Assembly (NCBI RefSeq): GCF_032397745.1
Contig: NZ_CP135921.1
Span: 6,622,501 to 6,686,500 of the forward strand
Reading direction: 5' to 3'
Length of the DNA: 64,000 nt
Source of the DNA: Bradyrhizobium prioriisuperbiae
Lineage (GTDB): Bacteria > Pseudomonadota > Alphaproteobacteria > Rhizobiales > Xanthobacteraceae
Both the position numbers and the translations under genes were made by a program. Shown one piece after another: positions 57,174 to 64,000 of the stretch. How positions within the stretch are numbered: position 1 is the stretch's first letter; every line of letters starts with the position of its first letter. The notes below the pieces were generated by a model. The model was not told the origin of the DNA and did no database searches. It saw only the letters and a list, made by a program, of their open reading frames with translations.

Positions 57174-57387
57174 TCGCTAGGGCGTGTACCCCTAAATCCA
57201 CTTGCCGGACGACGTCCGCATTACCATCGGAAACTGACAAAAGAGGCGCGCTTGGTCATGTCAGCTAAGTGCCAATAAGCGACATTGCGCACCGTAACGG
57301 CAGCAGCAAACCTCATTCAAAATCGATATGCTGAATGTGCTACAAGCGAACGCAGAGCGAGCCACTTTATCTTCGCGGGAGCACGCC

Positions 57388-58683
57388 ATGACGCATATGC
57401 AACACTCACTGACAAAGGCCCTGGCATTCTTCAGTGCAATCGGATGTGTTCTTTTGACCGTCGCGCTCTCGACACCTATCGATCCTGCGATCAAGAACTT
57501 TTCGATAGGGGGATTTTCGCAAATTACCTCTTGGTACAAGGAACGGATTGATGCGGTCGACCCTTCGGGCAAGGACCTGTCGGGTGCAGTCATCGCCATT
57601 GCTAAAGAGGGCAAGCTTGCTTATCTTCAACCCATTGGCTTCCAAGATCGCGCCAAGACCATTCCCATGACGACCGACTCGATCTTCTGGATCGCGTCGA
57701 TGACCAAGCCGATCACCAGTGTTGCAGCCATGATGCTGGTAGACGACGGCAAGCTCGATCTCGATGCTCCGGTCGCGAAATACCTGCCCGAGCTGAAGAC
57801 CATGCAAGTCGCGACCGCGAAGCCTAACCCGGCGTCAGGGAAGATCGACATTGCGCTAGAACCGCCGAAGCGACCAATGACCGTGCGCGACCTGCTTCGT
57901 CATACTTCCGGCTTGGTCTATCCGCCGCAATTTGTAGATGAGCCGATCAACAGGCTCTACGCTAAGGCCGCTTTCGGGCCGGACAATTCCCTCGCCGAGT
58001 TTGTGACAAGTCTTTCGAGCTTGCCGCTGGCACACCAACCGGGTGAGGTCTGGGAATACAGCTGGGGCGTAGATGTTCTGGCGAGGGTTGTCGAAGTTGC
58101 TTCCGGCCAGCAGTTTGATCAATTCCTGCAGAGCCGCATTTTCAAGCCCCTCGGGATGGTTGACACCGGCTTCTATGTACCGAGCGAAAACCTCGGCCGC
58201 GTGGTCGAGGCACCAACGACGCGTCCTCCTCAATTTGACATCACAAGGCCGCGCAAGCTCGTTTCAGGTGGCGGCGGACTTGCCTCGACGGCTCTTGACT
58301 ATTTGCGCTTCTGCCAAATGTTGCTCAATGGCGGTGAGCTCGACGGAGTTAGGATACTCGCGCCTGAGACAGTGAAGCTGATGACCGCCGACGCGCTACC
58401 ATACGATGTTAGCTTTGTGGGCCGCAGTGTCGGCCCAGACCATGGGACAACGTTTGGCCTCGGCTTTGCCATTCGCACCAGTCGAACATCGAGCCTTAGT
58501 AGTCCCGGCGGGTCAGTCGGCAGTTTTGGCTGGAGTGGAGTTTGGGGGACGGAGTTCTGGGTTGATCCGGCGCAGAAGGTGATCGCTGTACAGATGATCC
58601 AGGCCGCACCAGAAAAGGTCAGCGATTACTTCACGGCGATGCGCAATCTGACGTACGGAGCGCTGAATATCTCGCAACATTGA
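57388..58683 (+). CDS. Serine hydrolase of the beta-lactamase/CubicO family
   Basis: A 431-residue secreted protein (signal peptide about residues 8-35, LAFFSAIGCVLLTVALS). The class C beta-lactamase-like fold has the SxxK nucleophile motif SMTK, Tyr in EYSWG at the second catalytic site, and DHGTTFGLGF as third motif. Members hydrolyse esters, peptides or lactams; no clear substrate here. Codon use and GC look lower than its neighbours, and it lies inside inverted repeats, so lateral acquisition is suspected. ATG 57388 has a GGGAG site. Confidence 0.87.
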   Translation: MTHMQHSLTKALAFFSAIGCVLLTVALSTPIDPAIKNFSIGGFSQITSWYKERIDAVDPSGKDLSGAVIAIAKEGKLAYLQPIGFQDRAKTIPMTTDSIFWIASMTKPITSVAAMMLVDDGKLDLDAPVAKYLPELKTMQVATAKPNPASGKIDIALEPPKRPMTVRDLLRHTSGLVYPPQFVDEPINRLYAKAAFGPDNSLAEFVTSLSSLPLAHQPGEVWEYSWGVDVLARVVEVASGQQFDQFLQSRIFKPLGMVDTGFYVPSENLGRVVEAPTTRPPQFDITRPRKLVSGGGGLASTALDYLRFCQMLLNGGELDGVRILAPETVKLMTADALPYDVSFVGRSVGPDHGTTFGLGFAIRTSRTSSLSSPGGSVGSFGWSGVWGTEFWVDPAQKVIAVQMIQAAPEKVSDYFTAMRNLTYGALNISQH

Positions 58684-58853
58684 GTTCTTCGCGCCTTGTC
58701 GAATACCGAAGGCGACCGCTGCCGCGCGGCGACGTGCAGAAGCGGATTGCCGAGGTCCGCAACGGGTCACAAGGCGATATCCCTGAGGTCCGGTCGCGCG
58801 TCCGCTTCGTCCCTGAAAGCGTGGCGTCCCAGATTTATGAGTACGCGCCCTAG
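58680..58853 (+). pseudogene. Coding-like fragment next to the inverted repeat
   Basis: An open frame from TTG 58680 to TAG 58853 encodes VEYRRRPLPRGDVQ and continues to YEYAP. It uses G/C at almost every third position, as genuine genes here do. It has no start signals and ends inside the right inverted repeat, so it may be the tail of a gene that was cut by the element. No family recognised. Confidence 0.3.
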
Positions 58854-58935
58854 TACCCACTTTTGATCAAACGTGATTCAGAATCGGTGGGCACGTACAG
58901 TGTTTGCTCGTGTCACTTGGCTATGATTCCGGGTA

Positions 58936-60333
58936 CTAGCGCAGCGCCGATTGCAGGAACTGAAAGATCCGCGGATCCGTCGACTGCGCCACATTGAAGC
59001 GCAGAAAGCTGCCGGCCGACTGCGACAGGCTGAAGGCGTTGCCCGGCGCCAGAACGATGTTGGCGGCCAGCGCGCGTTGCGCCAGGTCGGACGCGTCGAA
59101 TCCGTCCGGAAGGCGGCACCACAGGAAGATGCCGGCTTTCGGCTCCACCCAGGGCGTGATCCCGAGTTTGCGCAGACGGGCGCTGGTGCTGCCCATGGCA
59201 TCGGCGAGACGCCCTCGCAGGGCATCCAGATGCTTGCGGTAGGTGCCGTCCTTCAGCGCCGCGAGCAGCAGTTCTGCGGCCAGCCGTCCGCTGCTGAAGG
59301 TCGTCGCGATCTTCAGATCGGTCAGTCCCTCTATCCAATCCGGCCGCGCGGCGATGTAGCCGCAGCGCACTGAAGCCGACAGCGTTTTTGAGAAGCTGCC
59401 GATCTGCACCACGCGATTGAGCCCGTCGAACGCCGCCAGGCGCGGCGCCGGCTCGTGCTCGAAGTCGGCGAAGATGTCGTCGTCGACAACGGCGAGATCA
59501 TGCTGCTCGGCGAGTTTGAGGATCCGGTGCGCGGTGACCGAGGACAAGGATGCGCCGGTTGGATTGTGCAAGCCGGAATTGGTGATGTAGAGCCGTGGCC
59601 GCTCGCTGGCGAGCACCTGGGCGAAGGCTTCGACATCGGGGCCGTGAGGCGTAAAGGGAACGCCGACAATGCGGACGCGATGGGCGCGCAGCAGGGCATG
59701 GAAATTATAGTAGCCGGGATCGTCCACCAGCACCGTATCGCCCGGCTCGAGCAGGAAGCGGCAGACCAGGTCGATCGCCTGGGTGCCGGAATCGGTCAGC
59801 ATGATCTGCTCGGGCGCCACCTCCACGCCGTGGTCGGTGAGGCGGCGCGACAGCAACTGCCGCAGCGGCCGCAGCCCGAGCGGAGATCCATAATCCGTTA
59901 AGACGGCATTGTCGGCGCGTGAGAGACCGCGTAACGCGCGGCGCAGGCTCGGCTCCGGCATCCACGATGGCGGCAGCCAGCCACAGCCGGGCTTCAGGAC
60001 GTCGTCACCGGCTTCCAGCGACTGCCGCGAGATCCAGAATGGGTCGACCGAGCGATCGAGCCGTGGTCCCATGTCGGCCAGCGACAGCGGCGCCAGGTGC
60101 CCTGCGACATAGAAGCCGGAGCCGCGGCGGGACTGGATGACGCCTTCCGCCGCCAGCCGGTCATAGGCTTCCACCACCGTCGATTTGGAAACCCGCTGGG
60201 CGGCCGCGAACGCACGGATCGACGGCAGCTTGGCGCCCGGCGCCAGCGTGCGGGCTGCGATCCGCTGCCGCACTGTTTGCATGGTGCGTGCGACCAGGGT
60301 GCCTGCGCCGGTCAAATCGCTGGTTTCGTCCAT
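58936..60333 (-). CDS. MocR/PdxR-type regulator (GntR DNA-binding plus aminotransferase domain)
   Basis: A 465-residue fusion with an N-terminal winged helix (residues about 15-75, LAPGAKLPSIRAFAAAQRVS, KSTVVEAYDRLAAEGV) and a class I aminotransferase-like domain with the PLP lysine in GSFSKTLSASVRCGY (about residue 315). MocR proteins sense PLP or an amino acid through the aminotransferase part. It is divergent from a DMT-family exporter with GTAC-repeat sites in between, a typical regulator-transporter pair. Confidence 0.93.
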   Translation of the reverse strand: MDETSDLTGAGTLVARTMQTVRQRIAARTLAPGAKLPSIRAFAAAQRVSKSTVVEAYDRLAAEGVIQSRRGSGFYVAGHLAPLSLADMGPRLDRSVDPFWISRQSLEAGDDVLKPGCGWLPPSWMPEPSLRRALRGLSRADNAVLTDYGSPLGLRPLRQLLSRRLTDHGVEVAPEQIMLTDSGTQAIDLVCRFLLEPGDTVLVDDPGYYNFHALLRAHRVRIVGVPFTPHGPDVEAFAQVLASERPRLYITNSGLHNPTGASLSSVTAHRILKLAEQHDLAVVDDDIFADFEHEPAPRLAAFDGLNRVVQIGSFSKTLSASVRCGYIAARPDWIEGLTDLKIATTFSSGRLAAELLLAALKDGTYRKHLDALRGRLADAMGSTSARLRKLGITPWVEPKAGIFLWCRLPDGFDASDLAQRALAANIVLAPGNAFSLSQSAGSFLRFNVAQSTDPRIFQFLQSALR

Positions 60334-60377
60334 CTGTACTCCCGATTAATCAGTACAGTTTGGCAAAATTGTACTGG
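60334..60377. promoter_or_regulatory. Three GTAC-core sites between the MocR gene and the exporter
   Basis: CTGTACT (60334-60340), AGTACAG (60352-60358) and TTGTACTGG (60369-60377) repeat a GTAC core at spacings of 17 and 18 bases. The first two also form an inverted repeat. MocR-type regulators bind spaced repeats in the gap to their target gene. Confidence 0.6.
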
Positions 60378-60437
60378 ATTGTCTCTGGAATCACCAGCCT
60401 GTCCGCGGTGTTTGGGGCCGCAAGAAAGAGAGTGGCC

Positions 60438-61295
60438 ATGGACAAGACAGGCGGTTGGATCAACGGATTTCTCGGCGTGCTGATTTTCAGCGGATCGCTG
60501 CCAGCGACGCGGCTGGCCGTGGCCGATTTCGATCCGGTGTTCCTCACCGTCGCCCGTGCCGCCATCGCCGGCGCATTGGCGCTGCTCCTGTTGCTGGTTT
60601 TCCGTGAACGGCGGCCGGCGCGCGAGGATGTCGGCTCGCTGGTCGTGATCGCACTCGGCGTGGTGGTGGGATTTCCGCTGCTGACGGCGCTGGCGCTGCG
60701 CCATATCACCTCGGCGCATTCCATCGTCTTCATCGGGCTGTTGCCGCTGGCGACGGCGGTGTTCGGCGTGCTGCGCGGCGGCGAGCGGCCGCGCCCGGTG
60801 TTCTGGTTGTTTTCCGGTCTCGGCAGCGCTTTTGTGGTGGGGTTCGCGCTCAGCCGGGATGCCGGCGCGGTGTCGGTCGGTGATCTGCTGATGCTGGCCG
60901 CCATCGTGGTCTGCGGCCTCGGCTATGCGGAGGGCGCGAAACTGTCGCGCAAGCTCGGCGGCTGGCAGGTGATCTCCTGGGCGCTGGTGCTGTCGCTGCC
61001 GGCGATGATCGTGCTGGCATGGACGATGAAGCCTGTGTCGTGGAGCGGGATCACCGCGCCCTCATGGCTCAGCCTCGGCTATGTCTCGCTGTTCAGCATG
61101 CTGATCGGATTCGTGTTCTGGTATCGCGGGCTGGCGCAGGGCGGCATCGCCGCCGTCGGGCAACTGCAGTTGCTGCAGCCGTTCTTCGGCCTGCTGCTGG
61201 CTGCGACGCTGCTGCACGAGGCGGTCGACGCTTCGATGATCGCCGCGACCGTTGCCGTGGTGCTGTGCGTGGTGGGCGCCAGGCGGTTCGCCTGA
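60438..61295 (+). CDS. DMT-superfamily (EamA) transporter
   Basis: A 285-residue membrane protein with ten hydrophobic helices arranged as two EamA repeats (about residues 8-130 and 148-282), the layout of metabolite exporters such as RhtA/YdcZ-like proteins. ATG 60438 is used because the longer frame begins in the regulator's coding region. Divergence from the MocR gene suggests it exports or imports an amino acid or B6-related compound. It faces the TRAP operon, with 12 bases between the stops. Confidence 0.88.
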   Translation: MDKTGGWINGFLGVLIFSGSLPATRLAVADFDPVFLTVARAAIAGALALLLLLVFRERRPAREDVGSLVVIALGVVVGFPLLTALALRHITSAHSIVFIGLLPLATAVFGVLRGGERPRPVFWLFSGLGSAFVVGFALSRDAGAVSVGDLLMLAAIVVCGLGYAEGAKLSRKLGGWQVISWALVLSLPAMIVLAWTMKPVSWSGITAPSWLSLGYVSLFSMLIGFVFWYRGLAQGGIAAVGQLQLLQPFFGLLLAATLLHEAVDASMIAATVAVVLCVVGARRFA

Positions 61296-61307
61296 CGCCC
61301 GAACGTA

Positions 61308-62666
61308 CTAACGCACGCTCTCCGGTCCCATCACCAGGTCGGGCAGGTAGGTCGAGATCTGCGGCACGAAGCACAGCAGGATTACGGCGGCGAACATCAG
61401 CAGCACGAACGGCAGCGTGCCCCAGATCACTTCGCTCAGCGGAATGTCGGGGGCGACATTGCGGATGACGAAGATGTTCAATCCGACCGGGGGATGGATC
61501 AGCCCCATCTCCATCACGATGGTCATCACGATGCCGAACCAGATGATGTCGAAACCAGCGGCGCGCAGCGGCGGCAGAACGATCGGCGCGGTCATCAGGA
61601 TGATCGACACCGGCGGCAAGAAGAAGCCGAGCACAATCACCATGAACAGGATCGCCGCCAGCAGCTCCCATTTCGGCAGGTGCATCGCGACGATCGCTTC
61701 CGCCGTCGATTGCGAGATGTGCAGGTAGCTCATCACGTAGGAATACAGCAGCGACATGCCGATGATCATCATCAGCATGGTCGACTCGCGGATGGTCGAC
61801 GTCAGGATCGGTGCGAGGTCGCTGGGCCGCCAGACGCTGTAGATCAGCGCGATCAAAACCAGCGCCAAGAGTCCGCCGAGGCCGGCGGTTTCCGACGGCG
61901 TGGCGTAGCCGCCATAGAGCGCGATCATTACGCCGGTCAGAAGCGTAACGAACGGCAGCACCCGCGGCAGCATGCTGAAGCGTTCCGACATGGTGTAGGT
62001 GTCGTGGGTGAGGATCGCCGAGGTCTCGCCCGTGGCTTCATAGGCCTTCTGGGCCGTTGCATACTCCTTGCGGAAGCGGATCACGGCATAGACGCCAAAC
62101 AGCGTCACCAGCAGCAGGCCGGGGCCGATGCCGGCGAGGAACAGCCGTCCCAGCGATTTTTCCGCGGCGACGGCGAACAGGATCATGGTGATGGACGGCG
62201 GCAGCAGGATGCCGAGCGTGCCGCCGGCGGCGATGATGCCGGCCGCGAAGCCGCCGGAATAACCGCGCTTGCGCATCTCCGGAATGCCGGCGGACCCGAT
62301 CGCCGAGCAGGTGGCGGGCGATGAGCCGGCCATCGCCGCGAACAGCGCGCAGGCGAACACGTTGGCGACGCCGAGACCGCCCGGCACCCGGTGCAGCCAG
62401 GCGTGCAGCGCCGAGTACAGATCCTGTCCGGCGCGGGACTTGCCGATCGCAGCACCCTTCAGGATGAACAGCGGGATCGACAGCAGGGTGATGGAGGCAA
62501 TTTCCTCATAGACATTCTGCGTTACCGTATCGAGCGATGCCGCCGGCATATAGACCGCCATGAACACAACGGCGACGGCGCCGAGCGCGAACGCGATCGG
62601 CATGCCGGAAAACATCGCCGCCAGTGTCGCGGCGCCGTAGGACAGTCCGATGCCGAGCACGCTCAT
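61308..62666 (-). CDS. TRAP transporter large permease (DctM type)
   Basis: A 452-residue membrane protein with a dozen hydrophobic segments. TRAP-L hallmarks are FSGMPIAFALGAVAVVF near the start, AGIIAAGGTLGILLPPSITMILF in the middle and GLIHPPVGLNIFVIRN near residue 395. It forms the transport channel for a sodium-coupled uptake of an organic acid. The start at 62666 overlaps the small permease stop (ATGA), so it is co-translated. The preceding open frame to 62777 is rejected. Confidence 0.9.
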   Translation of the reverse strand: MSVLGIGLSYGAATLAAMFSGMPIAFALGAVAVVFMAVYMPAASLDTVTQNVYEEIASITLLSIPLFILKGAAIGKSRAGQDLYSALHAWLHRVPGGLGVANVFACALFAAMAGSSPATCSAIGSAGIPEMRKRGYSGGFAAGIIAAGGTLGILLPPSITMILFAVAAEKSLGRLFLAGIGPGLLLVTLFGVYAVIRFRKEYATAQKAYEATGETSAILTHDTYTMSERFSMLPRVLPFVTLLTGVMIALYGGYATPSETAGLGGLLALVLIALIYSVWRPSDLAPILTSTIRESTMLMMIIGMSLLYSYVMSYLHISQSTAEAIVAMHLPKWELLAAILFMVIVLGFFLPPVSIILMTAPIVLPPLRAAGFDIIWFGIVMTIVMEMGLIHPPVGLNIFVIRNVAPDIPLSEVIWGTLPFVLLMFAAVILLCFVPQISTYLPDLVMGPESVR

Positions 62667-63334
62667 GACCGCGGCACCCGGTAGAACGCGCCCCAGATCT
62701 GCAGCAGGATCTGCACACACAGCAGCGTCATGCCGATGGACATCAGCGCATAAGGGATCGACAAAGGCGGGCTCCACATCGAATTCGACACCTGGCCGTC
62801 GACCCAGGCCTCATGGGTCAGGGTCCATGATTTCCACGCAAAGAACGCGCAGAAGCCGAGGCTCACGAGATCGACCAGCATCAGGCGGACATGATTGACG
62901 CGGGGCGACAACAGTCCGACCAGCGCCTCGATGCCGATATGGCCGCGTTGCGACTGCACGAAGGCGGCGGTCATGAAGGTGGCACCGACCAGCAGGAAAA
63001 CCGCGGCCTCATCCTGCCAGTAGGTTGCCGTATGGAACAGGCTGCGGGTGATCACGCTGTAACTCAGGATCAGGCAGGCGGCGATCAAAGCGAGCGCGGC
63101 CAGCACGACAATGACGCGGTTGCACAGGCCAACGCTGCGGTCGAGCGCCGCGAGGACCGGATTGGTCCCGGCGGCGGTCGACGGCAGGGCAGCTTGCTCC
63201 GATCGAGCGGGATGAGGAAAAGTGGACACCGGTTTTCCGCCCGCATCCCGCTCTACTTTATAAGGATCGATCACGTTCATGACTTTGGATCGTTTCGATC
63301 CAAAGTCATCGTGATCGGTGGGAGCGTGCATCAT
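62663..63334 (-). CDS. TRAP transporter small permease (DctQ type) with a repeat-derived N-terminus
   Basis: A 223-residue frame whose C-terminal 160 residues hold the four helices of DctQ (LCNRVIVVLAALALIAACL, YWQDEAAVFLLVGATFM, MLVDLVSLGFCAFF and SIPYALMSIGMTLLCV). Start at ATG 63334 overlaps the dctP stop in the ATGA form. The first 60 residues, however, are read through a palindromic repeat (63205-63316) and match no DctQ. ATG 63280 is an alternative start inside the repeat. DctQ is essential in most TRAP systems. Confidence 0.78.
   Translation of the reverse strand: MMHAPTDHDDFGSKRSKVMNVIDPYKVERDAGGKPVSTFPHPARSEQAALPSTAAGTNPVLAALDRSVGLCNRVIVVLAALALIAACLILSYSVITRSLFHTATYWQDEAAVFLLVGATFMTAAFVQSQRGHIGIEALVGLLSPRVNHVRLMLVDLVSLGFCAFFAWKSWTLTHEAWVDGQVSNSMWSPPLSIPYALMSIGMTLLCVQILLQIWGAFYRVPRS
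63205..63316. repeat. Palindromic element inside the dctP-dctQ junction
   Basis: Two strong dyads are present: GAGCGGGATG / CATCCCGCTC (63205-63214, 63244-63253), and a 14-bp perfect stem (63279-63292 with 63296-63309, loop TTT) extended by GATCACG / CGTGATC (63269-63275, 63310-63316) past a three-base bulge. The first dyad shares the core AAGTGG-x-ACCGGTT with the 56195 repeat. The element lies within an open frame. Confidence 0.7.
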
Positions 63335-64000
63335 GAGGCGGTGGCTGATGCGAGCTTCAGGAGATTGGCCGCCGTGGTGGTCTTGGCGGCATAATCCTTC
63401 CAGGCGGTATCGCGGGCGATGTCGCGCCATTTCTCGACGGTGGCCGCGTCGAGGTCGGCGACTTTGGCGCCGGCCTTCTCATAGACCTGGGCCACGGCAT
63501 CGTCGTCGGCCTTCGCGCCCTTCTTGCCGAACGCTTCCATGTCGGCGCCGACGGCCATCAAGATGTCCTGCTGGTTTTTCGGCAGCTTGTCGAAGATCGC
63601 CTTCGACATCAGCAGCGGCTCCAGCATGTACCAGTACGACTTGCCGCGTCCGGTGGTCAGGCTCTTGGAGACCTCTTCCAGCCGGAACGAAATCAGACTG
63701 GTGGAGGAGGTGATGCCGGCATCGCAGGCGCCGGTCTGCATGGCGGCGTAGATTTCATTTGACGGCAGCGACAGCACCGCGGCCCCCGCGGTCTGCAGCA
63801 CCATATCCATCTCGCGCGAACCGCCGCGGACCTTCAGCCCCTTGGCGTCTTCCGGCGTGATCAGCGGGCGCGAGCGGCTGGCGACGCCGCCGGCTTGCCA
63901 GACCCAGCTCAGGATGACGATGCCCTTGTCGGCGAGGAAATCGGTCAGCGCCTTGCCGATCGGTTCGGTTTTCCAGCTCAGGCCTTGCTCGTAGCTGGAG
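63331..64000 (-). CDS. TRAP transporter substrate-binding protein (DctP type), partial
   Basis: The gene runs past the right window edge, so only its C-terminal 222 residues are seen. They read SYEQGLSWKTEPIG, then SWVWQAGGVASRSRPLITP, GLKVRGGSREMDM, GACDAGITSSTSLISF and the end AANLLKLASATAS. This is the DctP fold of periplasmic binding proteins for organic acids. The conserved arginine that pairs with the carboxylate is probably in the KVRGGS segment. Its substrate is unknown. Confidence 0.85.
   Translation of the reverse strand, partial: SSYEQGLSWKTEPIGKALTDFLADKGIVILSWVWQAGGVASRSRPLITPEDAKGLKVRGGSREMDMVLQTAGAAVLSLPSNEIYAAMQTGACDAGITSSTSLISFRLEEVSKSLTTGRGKSYWYMLEPLLMSKAIFDKLPKNQQDILMAVGADMEAFGKKGAKADDDAVAQVYEKAGAKVADLDAATVEKWRDIARDTAWKDYAAKTTTAANLLKLASATAS

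Larger units (their letters stand above)
57177..58853. mobile_element. Possible cassette bounded by 22-bp inverted repeats
   Basis: The sequences at 57177-57198 and 58832-58853 are inverted repeats with 19 of 22 matches (consensus CTAGGGCG-y-GTAC-y-C-m-TAAATC), each beginning at a CTAG tetranucleotide. Between them is one serine-hydrolase gene of lower-GC style and non-coding ends, with no transposase. It looks like a remnant of an insertion element or a non-autonomous cassette that sits just past liuE. Inference from pattern only. Confidence 0.45.

Overview
The window reads as a chromosomal segment of a GC-rich alphaproteobacterium of the Bradyrhizobium / Rhodopseudomonas / Afipia group (Nitrobacteraceae). 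This is inferred from the gene repertoire: an acdR-acdS pair, a glxBCD-glnT type cluster, a DUF1236 secreted protein, an NDUFS4-like complex I subunit and H-NS-like small proteins. It also rests on intergenic palindromic repeats that look typical of that group. I could not run a database search, so the assignment is family-level only.

Layout. 0-6 kb (minus strand): the start of a secreted protein, then an apparent operon of cytochrome P450, ABC ATPase, FtsX-like permease and AttH/CrtC-like lipocalin protein. 5.8-10.6 kb: a divergent acdR/acdS pair (ACC deaminase) with a 20-bp dyad between them, a second P450, and dimethylsulfone monooxygenase sfnG. 11-36.5 kb is a nitrogen-acquisition block. 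It holds an N-methylglutamate synthase-type cluster with a GlnT/GmaS ligase, an XRE-cupin regulator, a sigma-54 promoter followed by a PII-like remnant and amtB, and an amiC-amiR pair. After amiR come a hairpin-rich leader with an intrinsic terminator, a five-gene urea/short-amide ABC transporter, ureEF-(AB)-CGD, purU, and soxBDAG with a divergent GATase-AraC regulator.

37-46 kb carries small hypothetical and secreted proteins plus an acyl-CoA group: a dienoyl-CoA-reductase-like SDR, a crotonase, a second SDR and a thiolase with its DUF35 partner. A 26-residue membrane peptide, a glyoxalase with a structured leader, and an H-NS-like protein lacking the DNA-binding end follow. 46-51.5 kb holds a sirtuin, a double cold-shock-domain protein, a DUF192 protein, tRNA-Pro(TGG), a DUF1236 protein, an OpgC-like membrane protein and the complex I accessory subunit. 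51.8-57.2 kb is the leucine-degradation set liuB-liuC-liuD-liuE. 57.2-58.9 kb is a serine-hydrolase gene bracketed by 22-bp imperfect inverted repeats. 58.9-64 kb holds a MocR regulator divergent from a DMT exporter, then a TRAP transporter cut by the window end.

How the genes may work together: ammonium (AmtB), urea or short amides (ABC transporter, urease) and methylated amines (GmaS, MgsABC, SoxBDAG, PurU) all feed nitrogen to glutamate/glutamine metabolism. The most interesting arrangement is an AmiC-type ligand sensor and AmiR-type ANTAR antiterminator directly upstream of a terminator-containing leader and the transporter-urease operon, with no amidase gene in view. This suggests urea-responsive antitermination of a urease operon.
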